Shown: positions 45,522 to 54,764 of the stretch, piece by piece
Layout: every line of letters begins with the position of its first letter
Numbering within the stretch: position 1 is the stretch's first letter
Assembly: GCA_018398815.1 (NCBI GenBank)
Contig: CM031611.1
Location: 48,525,801-48,589,800, forward strand
Origin: Conus ventricosus
Taxonomy: Eukaryota > Mollusca > Gastropoda > Neogastropoda > Conidae
Length of the DNA: 64,000 nucleotides
Reading direction: 5' to 3'
The notes under the pieces: model-generated
Told to the model about the DNA's origin: nothing
The model's database searches: none
Seen by the model: the letters and a program-made list of their open reading frames with translations, nothing else
Made by a program: the position numbers and the translations under genes

Positions 45522-45603
45522 ACGGTAAGTATGTTAGATTAAACGTAATTTTAGAATAAAAATTTCCTTTTAATTACACATACTATACCGTGGCTCACTA
45601 ATG
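45522..45603. repeat. DIRS internal complementary region
   Basis: 'gtgagccacggtaagtatgt' ... is the complement of the left end (45269-45330). The adjoining 'attacacatactataccgtg' part is the complement of the right end (51040-51073). The junction (TCCTTTTAATTAC) reads straight across both outer ends, as if templated by a circle. Confidence 0.9.
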
Positions 45604-45629
45604 CAGAGTCGCACTACCTGGAAGGAGGC

Positions 45630-46736
45630 TCACCTGGTTACCCGCCTGGAGGGGCGAGAAGAGCCGGAGCGTGTGGCGGAGATGGAGTGTTGGGCCACCA
45701 CAGCTGAAGCGATGCCCCTAGACCCATCATCGCGCAGACGAGAAACGTCGCGCAGGTAGAATTGGATGAAGGTGCCAGGGAACGCCAATATGCGGCATTT
45801 AACAAAACTCTGAATGCTGGCATTATGAGCTACTGCCAGCGAAGACGCCCATGCCCTAATCTCATGAGGTCTTGGTGAGAAAACAGCCAAATCCCCTTCA
45901 GGTCTCGCGTACGCAGCTTTAATGACTTCTCTCAGCCATCGAGAGATTGAAGAGCGCCTGATGTCCTCCTTATAACCTTCGTTGTAAGAGAGAAACAAGT
46001 GGCGCTGCTTGGAGCGAGAAGATTTCGTGCGTTTCCTATATTCCCGCCCGAGCGCGCACCGGACAGAGAGTGCGGTCTTCGTCCCTCTGGGGTGAGAATA
46101 GAAGTGAGAGGGAGAATGGAGATAGTCGGGGAAGGAGAACCTGGCAACTGGTTTTTTGCTAAAAAGTCTGGGAGGGCGAAGAGATATCGACCATCCGTTC
46201 GGAGGCGACGTCCCCAGGCAGGCCACTAAGGGCGTGGACTTCACTGCAGCGCCTCCCTGAAGCCAGGGGAAAAGAGAAAGGCTGTTTTGAAGGAGAGGAA
46301 TTTCAGAGAACACTCCCGGAGGGGCTCGTAAGGGGGGAGCCTGAGAGAGGAGAGGACTAAGAAAAGATCCCACGCCGGGGGACGGCGGGGGCATCGGGCC
46401 TCCTGTAGGCTGCTCCTCTGACCAGATCCCGCAGAAGAGGTCGTCCCCGAAGGAGGGCCCCCTAACTGGCGGATAGTGGTGAAATAGCCGCCCTGTGAAC
46501 CTTAACAGAGGAGGCTGAAAGTTTCTTCTCTGATGAAAGAAAGCTAGGTAGTTCACCAATTGGCATTGGGAAGGAGAATGGGGTGATACTGCGTGGCTGG
46601 AGCACCAAGAGAGCCAGCCATTCCAGTGGACAAATGTAGACACTTGGGTGCCTGACCTGTGGGGATGTTCCACAAGGCCGATTACCGCTGGGGGAAACGC
46701 CTTGTGCAGACAGCGCGTCCCGCACAGTAGCAGGCG
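45630..46736 (-). pseudogene. DIRS tyrosine recombinase
   Basis: The C-terminal catalytic part is open: HLFLSYNEGYKEDIRRSSIS, RWLREVIKAAYARPEGD, PHEIRAWASSLAVAHNAS (the H-x-x-R pair) and PGTFIQFYLRDVSRL (nucleophilic Tyr). The N-terminal core-binding part is frameshifted: SEKKLSASSVKVHRAAIS appears in one frame near 46510 and GPSFGDD in another. The enzyme would join the circular cDNA into the genome without a DDE integrase. Its 5' end is cut by element E at 46737. Confidence 0.85.
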
Positions 46737-47267
46737 CAGACCTGCCAACCCCACTAAGAGACAATGGTAACAAGCTGAAGTCAGTGAGGCAGAAAATGTG
46801 TACTTTCTGAGAGTAAGAGTAATCAAGCGCGGCACTACCTTTTTCAAACAATAACGAAGCGATGGTAAGTTGTTCGCCTCCATATGTGAACTTTACTTTT
46901 CTTCAAAACAGCATTTCTTTTAAGTGTCACAAGAATCTTTACAAATTATGAAAATGTAGAATTCACTGGAAACACACACAATCCCCCACCTCATGGCATG
47001 GCACACCAAGGCTTGATAGTGCGCAGACAAAACTAAAAAATGGAATGAATGAGGCAGGGAACAGTAAACAAAAACAAGTGGGGTAATTTTGTCCATAGGA
47101 AACCTAACACAAGTAACTTTTATTCAAGATGGCACAGCCTTTTAAACTTGAATGAAGTCAGACAAATACATGACGAAAATTAATGGTGGGGGGAAAAAAG
47201 ACAAGTGCGAGGCCAAGCAACTCAACTGTCTTGATGTAATGACATGGCAAAGATTTGGACTTAAGGA

Positions 47268-47270
<3 letters not shown>

Positions 47271-47299
<29 letters not shown>
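47271..47299. repeat. Poly-G run
   Basis: Uninterrupted G tract of about 29 bp within element E. Confidence 0.95.
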
Positions 47300-47629
47300 A
47301 GTTTGAAGATGGAAAAAACTGGGAACATGAAATTAAGAAAATATATAACCTAAAAAATGTTCTTCCCTGTTGCTGATTCTGTGCATGTGGGGTTGGCTAT
47401 CAGCTCAGTGGCGATTGTGCCATTTTTTAAGTATCACACCACCCAGGAAAGAATTTGTCCCCCTCCCCCTCCTGACTTCCATCAGTCCCCAACACAAACG
47501 GTCCATTCTGCAGTCGAGATGCAGCAGCAGTTTAGGCTTCCATGGGAAGGGTCCTTACAATGTGTGTTGTCTTTGACCGCTCTTGAACGGTTTGGCGATA
47601 TCTGAATCTGAGAACACTTCTTTAAAAAG

Positions 47630-48136
47630 CTAGGATGCATGGTCGGCTGCGCTAAGAGCGATGTTGTGCTCGACGAAAAATCCGGCCACCAATGCTTCAG
47701 CCCGAATTACCCTTTTCCTCATTTCATCCTCTTTTGAGGTGTCTACAGTATGAAAAAACTGTGTGATGCTGGAAGAATTCGGCGTGTTAGAGGAATCGAT
47801 GTGCTTGCGTGACTCAAGGTGACGCTTCACATCCACCATCCCGTCATGGGAAATTGTGAAGTCTGACTCGCAAGTGGTACACCATGCACAATTTACACCT
47901 TTAGCCGAAGGTCGTATGCAGGGGAACTTTTCCCGAGTATTCTTTTCGGAACTTTTGACCAAGTTTTTTTCTTTTTCGCATCTTGTCCAAAACTTTCTAC
48001 TCCACGTTTCGACATTTTCGTGGCTAAAACTTCGAAAGGACACCAACTTTGCTGAATGGTAAAGATGGTGAAACGAACTGCGCATGACCGGAAATGCTTC
48101 TTGAAGATTACTGGTTATACGCACAGCGCCGTGCAT
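47630..48136 (-). CDS. Element E BED-like zinc-finger protein, transposase core absent
   Basis: About 168 codons from Met 48136; inner Mets are possible. The finger is NCAWCTTCESDFTISHDGMV then DVKRHLESRKH (C-x2-C...H-x5-H). Upstream is the conserved basic/aromatic lead WSRKFWTRCEKEKN, and downstream the helical AEALVAGFFVEHNIALSAAD. The order is the same as in elements C and F, and the ORF again stops before any RNase-H-like catalytic region. The first Met may be a read-in. Confidence 0.62.
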   Translation of the reverse strand: MHGAVRITSNLQEAFPVMRSSFHHLYHSAKLVSFRSFSHENVETWSRKFWTRCEKEKNLVKSSEKNTREKFPCIRPSAKGVNCAWCTTCESDFTISHDGMVDVKRHLESRKHIDSSNTPNSSSITQFFHTVDTSKEDEMRKRVIRAEALVAGFFVEHNIALSAADHAS

Positions 48137-48291
48137 GTCTGTACATAAGTCGATTTTTTTGTCTGTTTTTTTTTGTGTTGTTGAAAACTTTCAATGCGTA
48201 ATTTTTTGGCTAAATGCGTAAGGGCGTAAGATTTATCACTTGGGCGTAATGAATTACGCGAAATGCGTAATGGTTGGCAGGTCTGCAGGCG

Positions 48292-49089
48292 TGAAGATGC
48301 AGCACGTTTGGATTGCCGTGTGGAATGCCTGACCGTGGCTGAAGTAGGGACTTTGCCTTTAAGGCGAGCGGTATCGGAGGCACGCGAGACAGGTGCAACA
48401 GTTCTGGGAACCACGCTTGGGCCGGCGTTTGTGCAGTCGTCCGAGGGGCACTAAGGGGGCCAAGGACTCCATCAGACCCAGAAGAGAGGCCAGCTTTCTG
48501 GCTGGAGCCTGATCCAAGGAAAGGAGATGGGCCAAGAGGTGCTGGAGGCGAACCAGGCGCTGGGGGGTTGGAGAGACCAACCAGTTGGTGGTGTGGAAGG
48601 ACATGCCCAGAAACTGAAACTGCTGCGACGGGATGAGATCGGACTTCTCGTTGCGAACAAATCCCAGCTGCTGACAGAGGTTTAAAAACCTAGAGGGCTT
48701 GCTGGGAGCACAGAGTGCTGGATGAGGCAAGAAGAAGCCAATCGTCGAGATTGGCCTTCAGACGAATTCCTTTCTCCCGAACATGCACGCAAAGTTCCCG
48801 GGCCACCTTCGTGAAAACCCAAGGGGCCGGGGCTAGCCCAAAGGGAAGACCCCTGAACTGAAAAACGCGGCTTCTCCCACACGAAGCGGAGGTACTTCCT
48901 GTCCCTTGGGTGGATCAAGAGATGGAAGTACGCGTCTTTCAGGTCGATGGACACCGCCCAGTCGCCGGGATGCATGGCATCGCGGATTGACATGGGGGTT
49001 TCCATCCGAAAACGGAGGACAATAAGAAACCTGTTCAAGGGCGAGAGGTCTAGAACCGGTCTCCATCCTCCAGAAGCTTTGGGAACCAC
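48292..49089 (-). pseudogene. DIRS reverse transcriptase
   Basis: Reads MVPKASGGWRPVLDLSPLNR, FRMETPMSIRDAMHPGDWAV then SIDLKDAYFHLLIHPRDRKY (motif A Asp) at 49089-48890. After a frameshift it shows ANLDDWLLLA (catalytic LDD, near 48745) and FLNLCQQLGFVRNEKSDLIP, QQFQFLGM (48700-48600). The palm motifs and the L-DDW core are typical of DIRS, distinct from the FVDD of the LINEs here. The RNase H is not recognisable downstream. Confidence 0.88.
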
Positions 49090-49115
49090 AAAAATGCGGC
49101 CATTAAAGCCCGGAG

Positions 49116-49730
49116 CACGGCTGTTCAGAGCAAGCCACTTAGTTCTGAGAGGCAGGGGAGTTTACAGCTTCTCCCACAGCTGCAGAGGCCAAGCCGTGAA
49201 TGTAGGTCAAGGAAAGGGGTGTTTTCTGCAGGCTGCTCCCCACCAGCCAGCTAACCGTGCTGTACTCGACCAACTGAATGTCATCTGTGTACAGCCGGTC
49301 TGGCAGCAATGTGTTCGGCATTGATGAGCGGCCATTACAAATGGGGCTCTTAGTTTGATAATCAGTGGTTGTCATGAAAAATGTAATATATCTGCGCTCT
49401 TGCGATGACTGAATAGGCGAATCCCCAACAATTCTTTTAATACCAAACTCGACTAGGTTTATTTTCCTGTAGATAATGTAGATACGGCATGAAAGCTTGT
49501 ACACAAGAGGTCAGGCGATATTCAAACAATGACAACACACACACACAATTGTGCAAGAATGACGTCATCACTTTCTGGGAACTTAATTTTCCCTAGTTAA
49601 CTAGTACACAAGTTTGATACATGCCTCTGCTTGGACTACAACAACAAAAATGTTGGGTCAGAAATGTGTAAGGCTTGTTGTTCGGCCCTATAACTAAGTG
49701 TCTCGAATGGGACAGAAAAATAAAGCTGTG
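49116..49730. mobile_element. Chapaev-like short element, copy 2 (TSD GGAG)
   Basis: Starts CACGGCTGTTCAGAGC and ends ATAAAGCTGTG; GGAG lies on both sides (49112-49115, 49731-49734). It is the reverse complement of 24544-25140 over its length, with a few small indels. It separates the DIRS gag and RT. Confidence 0.85.
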
Positions 49731-49734
49731 GGAG

Positions 49735-50960
49735 AGGAATGGAAAAGGACTTCCTCTGTGGCTCCCTTGGCTAAGAGCGAAAGGACCTCCTGGTCTAAGG
49801 CCTGAGAGGCCGCCAGATCCGAGGAGGAGCAAAAGGAGGAGGGAAATGAGTGAGAAGAGCCTTTACTAACCCCAAGGAAGACGAAACCCCGACCTGATCA
49901 CCCGCAGAGCCCAAGGGCTTGGGGGAAGCCGCTCCCAGGCACTGAGGTGCCTGGACAGACTGCCCACAGGACCGCCCCGGGGTAAAGTACCCAGGTCGGG
50001 GCAAGTCAATTGGGGGTGGGCCGTCTGAGGAGTGGGGGCTTTCGGACCCGCCAGCCGTGCCTGAGGCCGACCCTTGCTGGAATGCTTGCCTCGGATCCCC
50101 CGGGGTCCAAATGACCGTCGTCCCTTGGGTTGAGAGGGACCCGTGATGAGAAAGGCGCTGGCGCCTTGCGTTTTGAACCGGGGCGGGGGGGAGGGGGGAC
50201 TGATTGAACGGCGAGGTCACGCCTAATCTCGGCCTGGCTCTTAATGGTAGCCTGAACGTGATTCCCGAACAGAGACCCTGACCTGACTGGCAAGGCTCTG
50301 AGGGAGGCGCGGGCGGAGGCAGAGCGGGCCACAGTAGATGCCAGAAGGACAGCATCTCTTCCTCGCTAGTACCGAGTTCAGATGGAGCCTAGCGAATGGC
50401 CCCAGCCGAATACTTAAGCCCTTCAGCCATTGACTGAATACAGGCTACCACAGCCGCTGGTCCGCGGACTGGCGGATGGAGAAGGAATCTGAATCAGGAT
50501 CCTTAAGGGCAGACACCAGTCCCCCTAGGAAGGAATCCATGACCGAGATGGCCTCCAAACCCCTCCTCGCAGACTCTTCCCACTCAGCAAGGCAGCGCTC
50601 GAAAGGGACACCTGCCTAGCGTGTGATTTCAGCCTCTCCTGGACCAGGAGGAGGTCCTCCTGGGAGAGGGGGAGAGTGGCTTCCGGGATAGTATCATTTG
50701 CCAAGAAGGCCTTCTTGGCAAATGAAGCCTCTCTGGCTTAAGAACTTCCCGCACGCCAGCGCACCAGGGAAATCAGGGACAGAACCGGGCATGACGTCCT
50801 GTGCCTCCGTGCCCCTGACTCTTAATTGGGCCCTCCTCATGCAGTCGGCCACCATGACCGACTCCTTTAGCAGAGAGGAGGGCATAGCTGCCAATGGGTG
50901 AGATCCAGGGCGAGTTCCGCTGCCGAAAAAAGAGGATGATTCTGAGCATGCGCAAGGCAC
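49735..50960 (-). pseudogene. DIRS gag-like region
   Basis: Open blocks at 50960-50694 (HPLAAMPSSLLKESVMVADC then MRRAQLRVRGTEAQDV) and 50355-49795 (Pro/Ser-rich, RPRLGVTSPFNQSPLPPAP) are separated by frameshifts. The LLKESVMVADCMRRAQLR helix and the Pro-rich tail before RT are like DIRS gag proteins. The structural role is known only by family. Confidence 0.65.
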
Positions 50961-51058
50961 GAGGCCCTTTCAAGGGTTGTTGTTGTCCGTACGGACTTTA
51001 TTGTATACGAGGCAGGGATAGCAAATTGCTGCCGCTTATTGCATTAGTGAGCCACGGT
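50925..51058. repeat. DIRS right inverted terminal repeat
   Basis: Complement of 45309-45446 with a few differences, ending GCATTAGTGAGCCACGG. Confidence 0.9.
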
Positions 51059-51250
51059 ATAGTATGTGTAATTAAACTTATATTTCATTCCACGGCAAGT
51101 AACTCTCACCAGGACTTTCACTCAATACATGTTGATGAAGGACAGGGAAAAGAGCAGAATGAGAATTATGCCATTTGCAAATATTTCCGACAAAGGACAT
51201 AATTCTGCGATACTGCAGTTTCTCATCATTTCCGAGATTCTCTCACTGAT

Positions 51251-52098
51251 CTTTTTTTTTTCTTTTTCTTTTTTCTGCTGTCCTATCTTCTGTGGCACTG
51301 TACACAAGCCACTCATTCCAACTCCTTATCCATGGTCACAACCCAGCTTCACCCGCCACAGCCCAGCATCAGCAATCCACAACTTGTCTTGAGAGAACTC
51401 TAAAGATGAGACACATACACTGCTACCGAGTCCGTTGGTGTATTCAATGGCGCCTGTTCTGACCCAACATGCGCAGGACTCCACCTACTAAGTGTACTAC
51501 TGATGACAATAATTGCTTAGTTGCAGAACTGGCACGAGTTAGCTCTCCCTCCAGCGGGTACCATCACATCAACAGTCCCCGCAAATTCGCCGATACCGGT
51601 GACCCCAAGAGAATCAAACTGAGGCCATAGACATGGAGAGGCAATTGAAATTGGGGTCAGCATGACAGTAGGCCATGAAGGCCCAGAGAATCTAGGACAT
51701 TCTCTAAATAGTGATTGATGAGGATGAAGATGATGGAGATGATGCTCTGGATTTCCACTCTGGTCTGAGACCACACGATTGGGCTGTACATACTCTATGC
51801 TTACTTTTCAGTTTCATGATATATCCCTGATTCAACCAGGCCCGAGGGATATAGACAGACACCTGCAGTGCTGGTCAGGAAATCTGAATAACACTCTAAG
51901 AGATGGATACATTAAGTGGATGAAACTGGACTGTGTGATCCTAGACTAGTTTTCCCAGCTGAGCCCGTAGCAAACTCAGCTCTGGGTAGGGGCCAATAGG
52001 GGCAGAAAAATCTCACAAACAGATGGTTCTGATGTGAATCAAACCCACATCCTCTCAGCCAGGCGTCTACAAAGCTAACCACTTCGACACACCTCTCT
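51251..52098 (-). mobile_element. Long tRNA-derived SINE, copy 3
   Basis: The tail is T-rich at 51251-51276 and the head near 52098 (GTCGAAGTGGTTAGC). The B box is mutated (GGTTTGATTCAC). It is flanked by an imperfect duplication (TCTCACTGATC / TCTCTTTGATC). It is more diverged than copies 1 and 2. Confidence 0.8.
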
Positions 52099-52285
52099 TT
52101 GATCGTTTTCAGTGAAGACGATTCCTCATGGTGGAAATGCGGCAAATAATTACAGAGATGGCTGAAAGTTCTCGTCCCTGAGTGTGCAGCATAAGTCCAC
52201 ACACACAAAAATGCACATACACAAAAACTTTCACAAGAGATCAAAGCGAAATTCCAATTCTATATAGTAGCTTAAACATGCTTAC

Positions 52286-52355
52286 CCATGACACAACTCG
52301 TCCATTGAAGCATGGTAAATGAGCATCATCATCGATTATTTCTTCTTTCACCACC
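52286..52355 (-). CDS. Dvl: Dvl exon: end of DIX domain
   Basis: The translation is [19 protein letters not shown] followed by VVSW, the final strands of the DIX (Dishevelled-Axin) domain. These include the acidic IIDDDA turn and the NGRVVSW strand that are near-invariant in Dishevelled. The exon starts with the third base of a Gly codon after an AG acceptor and ends in phase 0 at a Trp codon before GTAAGC. It is the rightmost exon I can place. The preceding DIX exon(s) are not in the 11.6 kb to its right, so the first intron is long. DIX mediates head-to-tail polymerisation needed for signalosome formation. Confidence 0.95.
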
Positions 52356-52881
52356 CTGAAATGACACAAAATAAAACATGTCGAAAAACAAGAAATGACA
52401 ACGTAAAACAAATACTCTGTATGCTCAACCTGCCAGCTGTTTCAATACTTCGTTAGTGTAGAAGTTTTCACAACTGGTCTTGCAGGGAGAATCATTTTTC
52501 TTTATGGGCTGATAAGAGATAAAATAACATCAAAATGATGTTTCCAAGTGTCAGCAATAACACATTTTGGAAGTTTTCTGTCTGGACCTTATTTTGGTCA
52601 GCCAAAGCAGTGAGTAAAAAGCCTTTCAGTTTCACTAGTTCAGTTCATAGCGAGGAGAGTTTTACATCATGTCTGGATATTGTACATTTTTCACCTAGGA
52701 GATTATATTAAATCTGTACTCTTCACAATACACATGCTACAAAGCCTACAATCTTAGACTTGAAAGTGAATACATTGTGTATGCCTTCCAGCAAAGCTGA
52801 GGTAATAAGATAAAAATCAGATAAACAAAGACTAACTTCACCAAGACTGGTATTTCAGTTTGAAGACAGGCTAGGTTATGA

Positions 52882-52918
52882 TCTCTCTCTCTCTCTCTCT
52901 CTCTCTCCTCTCTCTCCA
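52882..52918. repeat. (CT)n microsatellite
   Basis: CT run in the first Dvl intron seen in this window. Confidence 0.9.
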
Positions 52919-53505
52919 GAATAATGATTCTTACACTTCATTTTTGCTTTTAGTGGTGATGGAGAGTCCAAGCTATGAGTTAATGGAACAAGTCATCAGT
53001 TTTGACAAAGCATGAAACCATTAAGTAGCAGTCACTGACAATGGTCGGATGGTCTGCTCAAATACTTCAATATACAAGTTCTTTGACTTTGCTAAATACA
53101 GCTGTAGTCTAGTGTAGATACTTGTCATGTGCTGTCTGCTTGGAAGGTACAGCGACAGGCAAAATCTGGGAGTTAAAAAAAGAAATCTTAGCTACTTTCA
53201 AATTTCTAATTCCTTCTTACATAATCATACATTCATCCAAGTTAGTCTGATTATGTAACGGATGAACACATACACAAATGACGTGATAAAAAGTGAAAAT
53301 CATGAAAATACTTTCAATGGGTATTAACCCCTTGACTGCCCTGGCACAAACGGCGTTCGAGATGGTTTCGGGAAAGCTGTGTGCCCTTGCTCAAACGGCG
53401 TTCGAGATAATTTCATCATCAAAATTTGGTGATTTAAAGAAGGGAGGCAAGGAGAAAAAATTGCAGGGACCCTAAAGGACGGTTTCTTCCCTTTCGCGGG
53501 TCAGC

Positions 53506-53703
53506 TTGACTGACCGGCTCGTGTCCATTCGGTCAATAACTTCGGAAAAGTTCGGAGAGTTATTCTCGGTTGAAGATGGCGAGTCGAGCAGGCAGTTCGA
53601 TCAGGCGCGTGCCGTTTTCAAACGATCTAATGCTCTTGAAGTGCTTCAAGAAGTTATCCGAGACCGTGAAAGCGATGACGAAGACTTCAAAGAAGTGGAA
53701 TGA
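53506..53703 (+). pseudogene. piggyBac-type N-terminal ORF relic
   Basis: Two overlapping frames are used: MASRAGSSIRRVPF (from 53575), and FKRSNALEVLQEVIRDRESD plus DEDFKEVE ending at 53703. An acidic, Ser-containing N-terminus preceding the catalytic domain is usual for piggyBac transposases. The second continues after the stop as acidic residues in the same register. Assignment depends on the flanking terminal repeats. Confidence 0.5.
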
Positions 53704-54146
53704 AGCGATTTGGAGGAGGAATAAAGTGATTACAATCAACACCACCCTTTGCTATCGGAGGTTGGTGTTGATGACGAAGCTGATCCCCGACTTCAAACCG
53801 AGCGATACCGGCGCAAGTGGGGCCGAATCGGAGAGTGACGAGCCGATTCCGTGTATGTCGAGTGCCCCCTCCCTCCTTTCGTGAGAGGTCGGGAGGAGAG
53901 TTGAGGAAGGGAGGGGGTTTTGGACAACGGCGAGGTCCAGTGTGAGGGGCGTGGCAGAGGAAGAGGGCGTGGCACTCGTCAGTCGGAACTTGTTTCAGAA
54001 TGGACAGACGTCAGTCGGAACTTGTTTCAGAATGGACAGAGGCCAGTGCTGATTGCCCAAATCTCGACCTTTCTTTCACGGGTGACCCAGGTATCAAGGT
54101 AAACATTGGCAACTTCAAGCCCATGGATTTCGTGGAGTTGTTTTTT

Positions 54147-54150
54147 GTGG

Positions 54151-54207
<57 letters not shown>

Positions 54208-54219
54208 TGTTTGTGCAGG

Positions 54220-54307
<88 letters not shown>

Positions 54308-54333
54308 AGTGCTTGTGCATGATGTGGGTATAC

Positions 54334-54394
<61 letters not shown>

Positions 54395-54454
54395 TGTTTG
54401 TGTGTGTTTGTGCATGGTGTGTGTGTGTGTGTGGTGCTTTTGCATGTAGTGGTG

Positions 54455-54517
<63 letters not shown>

Positions 54518-54624
54518 TGTGTACATGCGTGTGTGTGTGTACATGCGTGTGTGTGTGTACATGCGTGTGTGTTGTGTGTGTGTGTGTGTGTGGTGTGTGT
54601 GTGTGTACGTGTGTGTGTGTGTGT

Positions 54625-54681
<57 letters not shown>

Positions 54682-54708
54682 GCTTTTGAATATGGTGCTT
54701 GTGCATAG

Positions 54709-54762
<54 letters not shown>
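54147..54762. repeat. Giant (GT)n/(GA)n microsatellite complex
   Basis: About 615 bp of GT, then GA (54241-54306), then GT with period interruptions such as TACATGC at three regular steps. Open frames across it are repeat translations. The array could be polymorphic and can adopt Z-DNA or triplex forms. Confidence 0.97.

Positions 54763-54764
<2 letters not shown>

Larger units (their letters stand above)
46737..48285 (-). mobile_element. hAT-like zinc-finger element E, inside the DIRS (TSD CAGGCG)
   Basis: Terminal repeats CAGACCTGCCAACC (46737) and GGTTGGCAGGTCTG (48285), 14 bp, are flanked by CAGGCG at 46731-46736 and 48286-48291. GCGTAA or its complement occurs six times at 48195-48272, between the right end and the zinc-finger ORF. 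A poly-G run sits at 47271-47299. Confidence 0.93.
45269..51076 (-). mobile_element. DIRS-type tyrosine-recombinase retrotransposon, degraded
   Basis: It has inverted terminal repeats: 45309-45446 is complementary to about 50925-51058 and nearly identical. An internal complementary region lies at 45522-45603, whose two halves are complements of the left outer end and the right outer end, which is the hallmark DIRS layout. On the minus strand come gag-like sequence, reverse transcriptase (LDDW type) and a tyrosine recombinase. Element E (46737-48285) and a Chapaev-like element (49116-49730) have inserted. The RT-to-recombinase distance is too short for a full RNase H and methyltransferase region, so it has also suffered a deletion. 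No target duplication is expected for DIRS, and none is seen. Confidence 0.92.
10364..52355 (-). other. Dvl: Dishevelled gene (internal part): 12 exons, both ends missing
   Basis: Dishevelled relays signals from Frizzled receptors. Its DIX domain polymerises with itself and Axin in canonical Wnt signalling, its PDZ domain binds Frizzled and many partners, and its DEP domain binds Frizzled at the membrane and serves planar cell polarity. Twelve exons are placed on the minus strand, in order: 52355-52286, 41598-41489, 38589-38504, 37893-37755, 36527-36416, 31553-31484, 17836-17749, 17053-16925, 14022-13799, 13150-13019, 12142-11975, 10666-10364. All have GT/AG borders, and the phases chain without a break, giving an open frame of about 543 codons. 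Introns reach 13.6 kb and carry most of the transposons. The start codon and first two-thirds of DIX must lie beyond 64000, and the conserved C-terminus was not found. No exon shows a stop or frameshift, so the gene is probably functional. Confidence 0.95.

Noticed and set aside
45309..51058. LTR retrotransposon with long terminal repeats
   Set aside because: The end repeats are inverted, not direct, and a tyrosine recombinase and internal complementary region are present, so it is DIRS.
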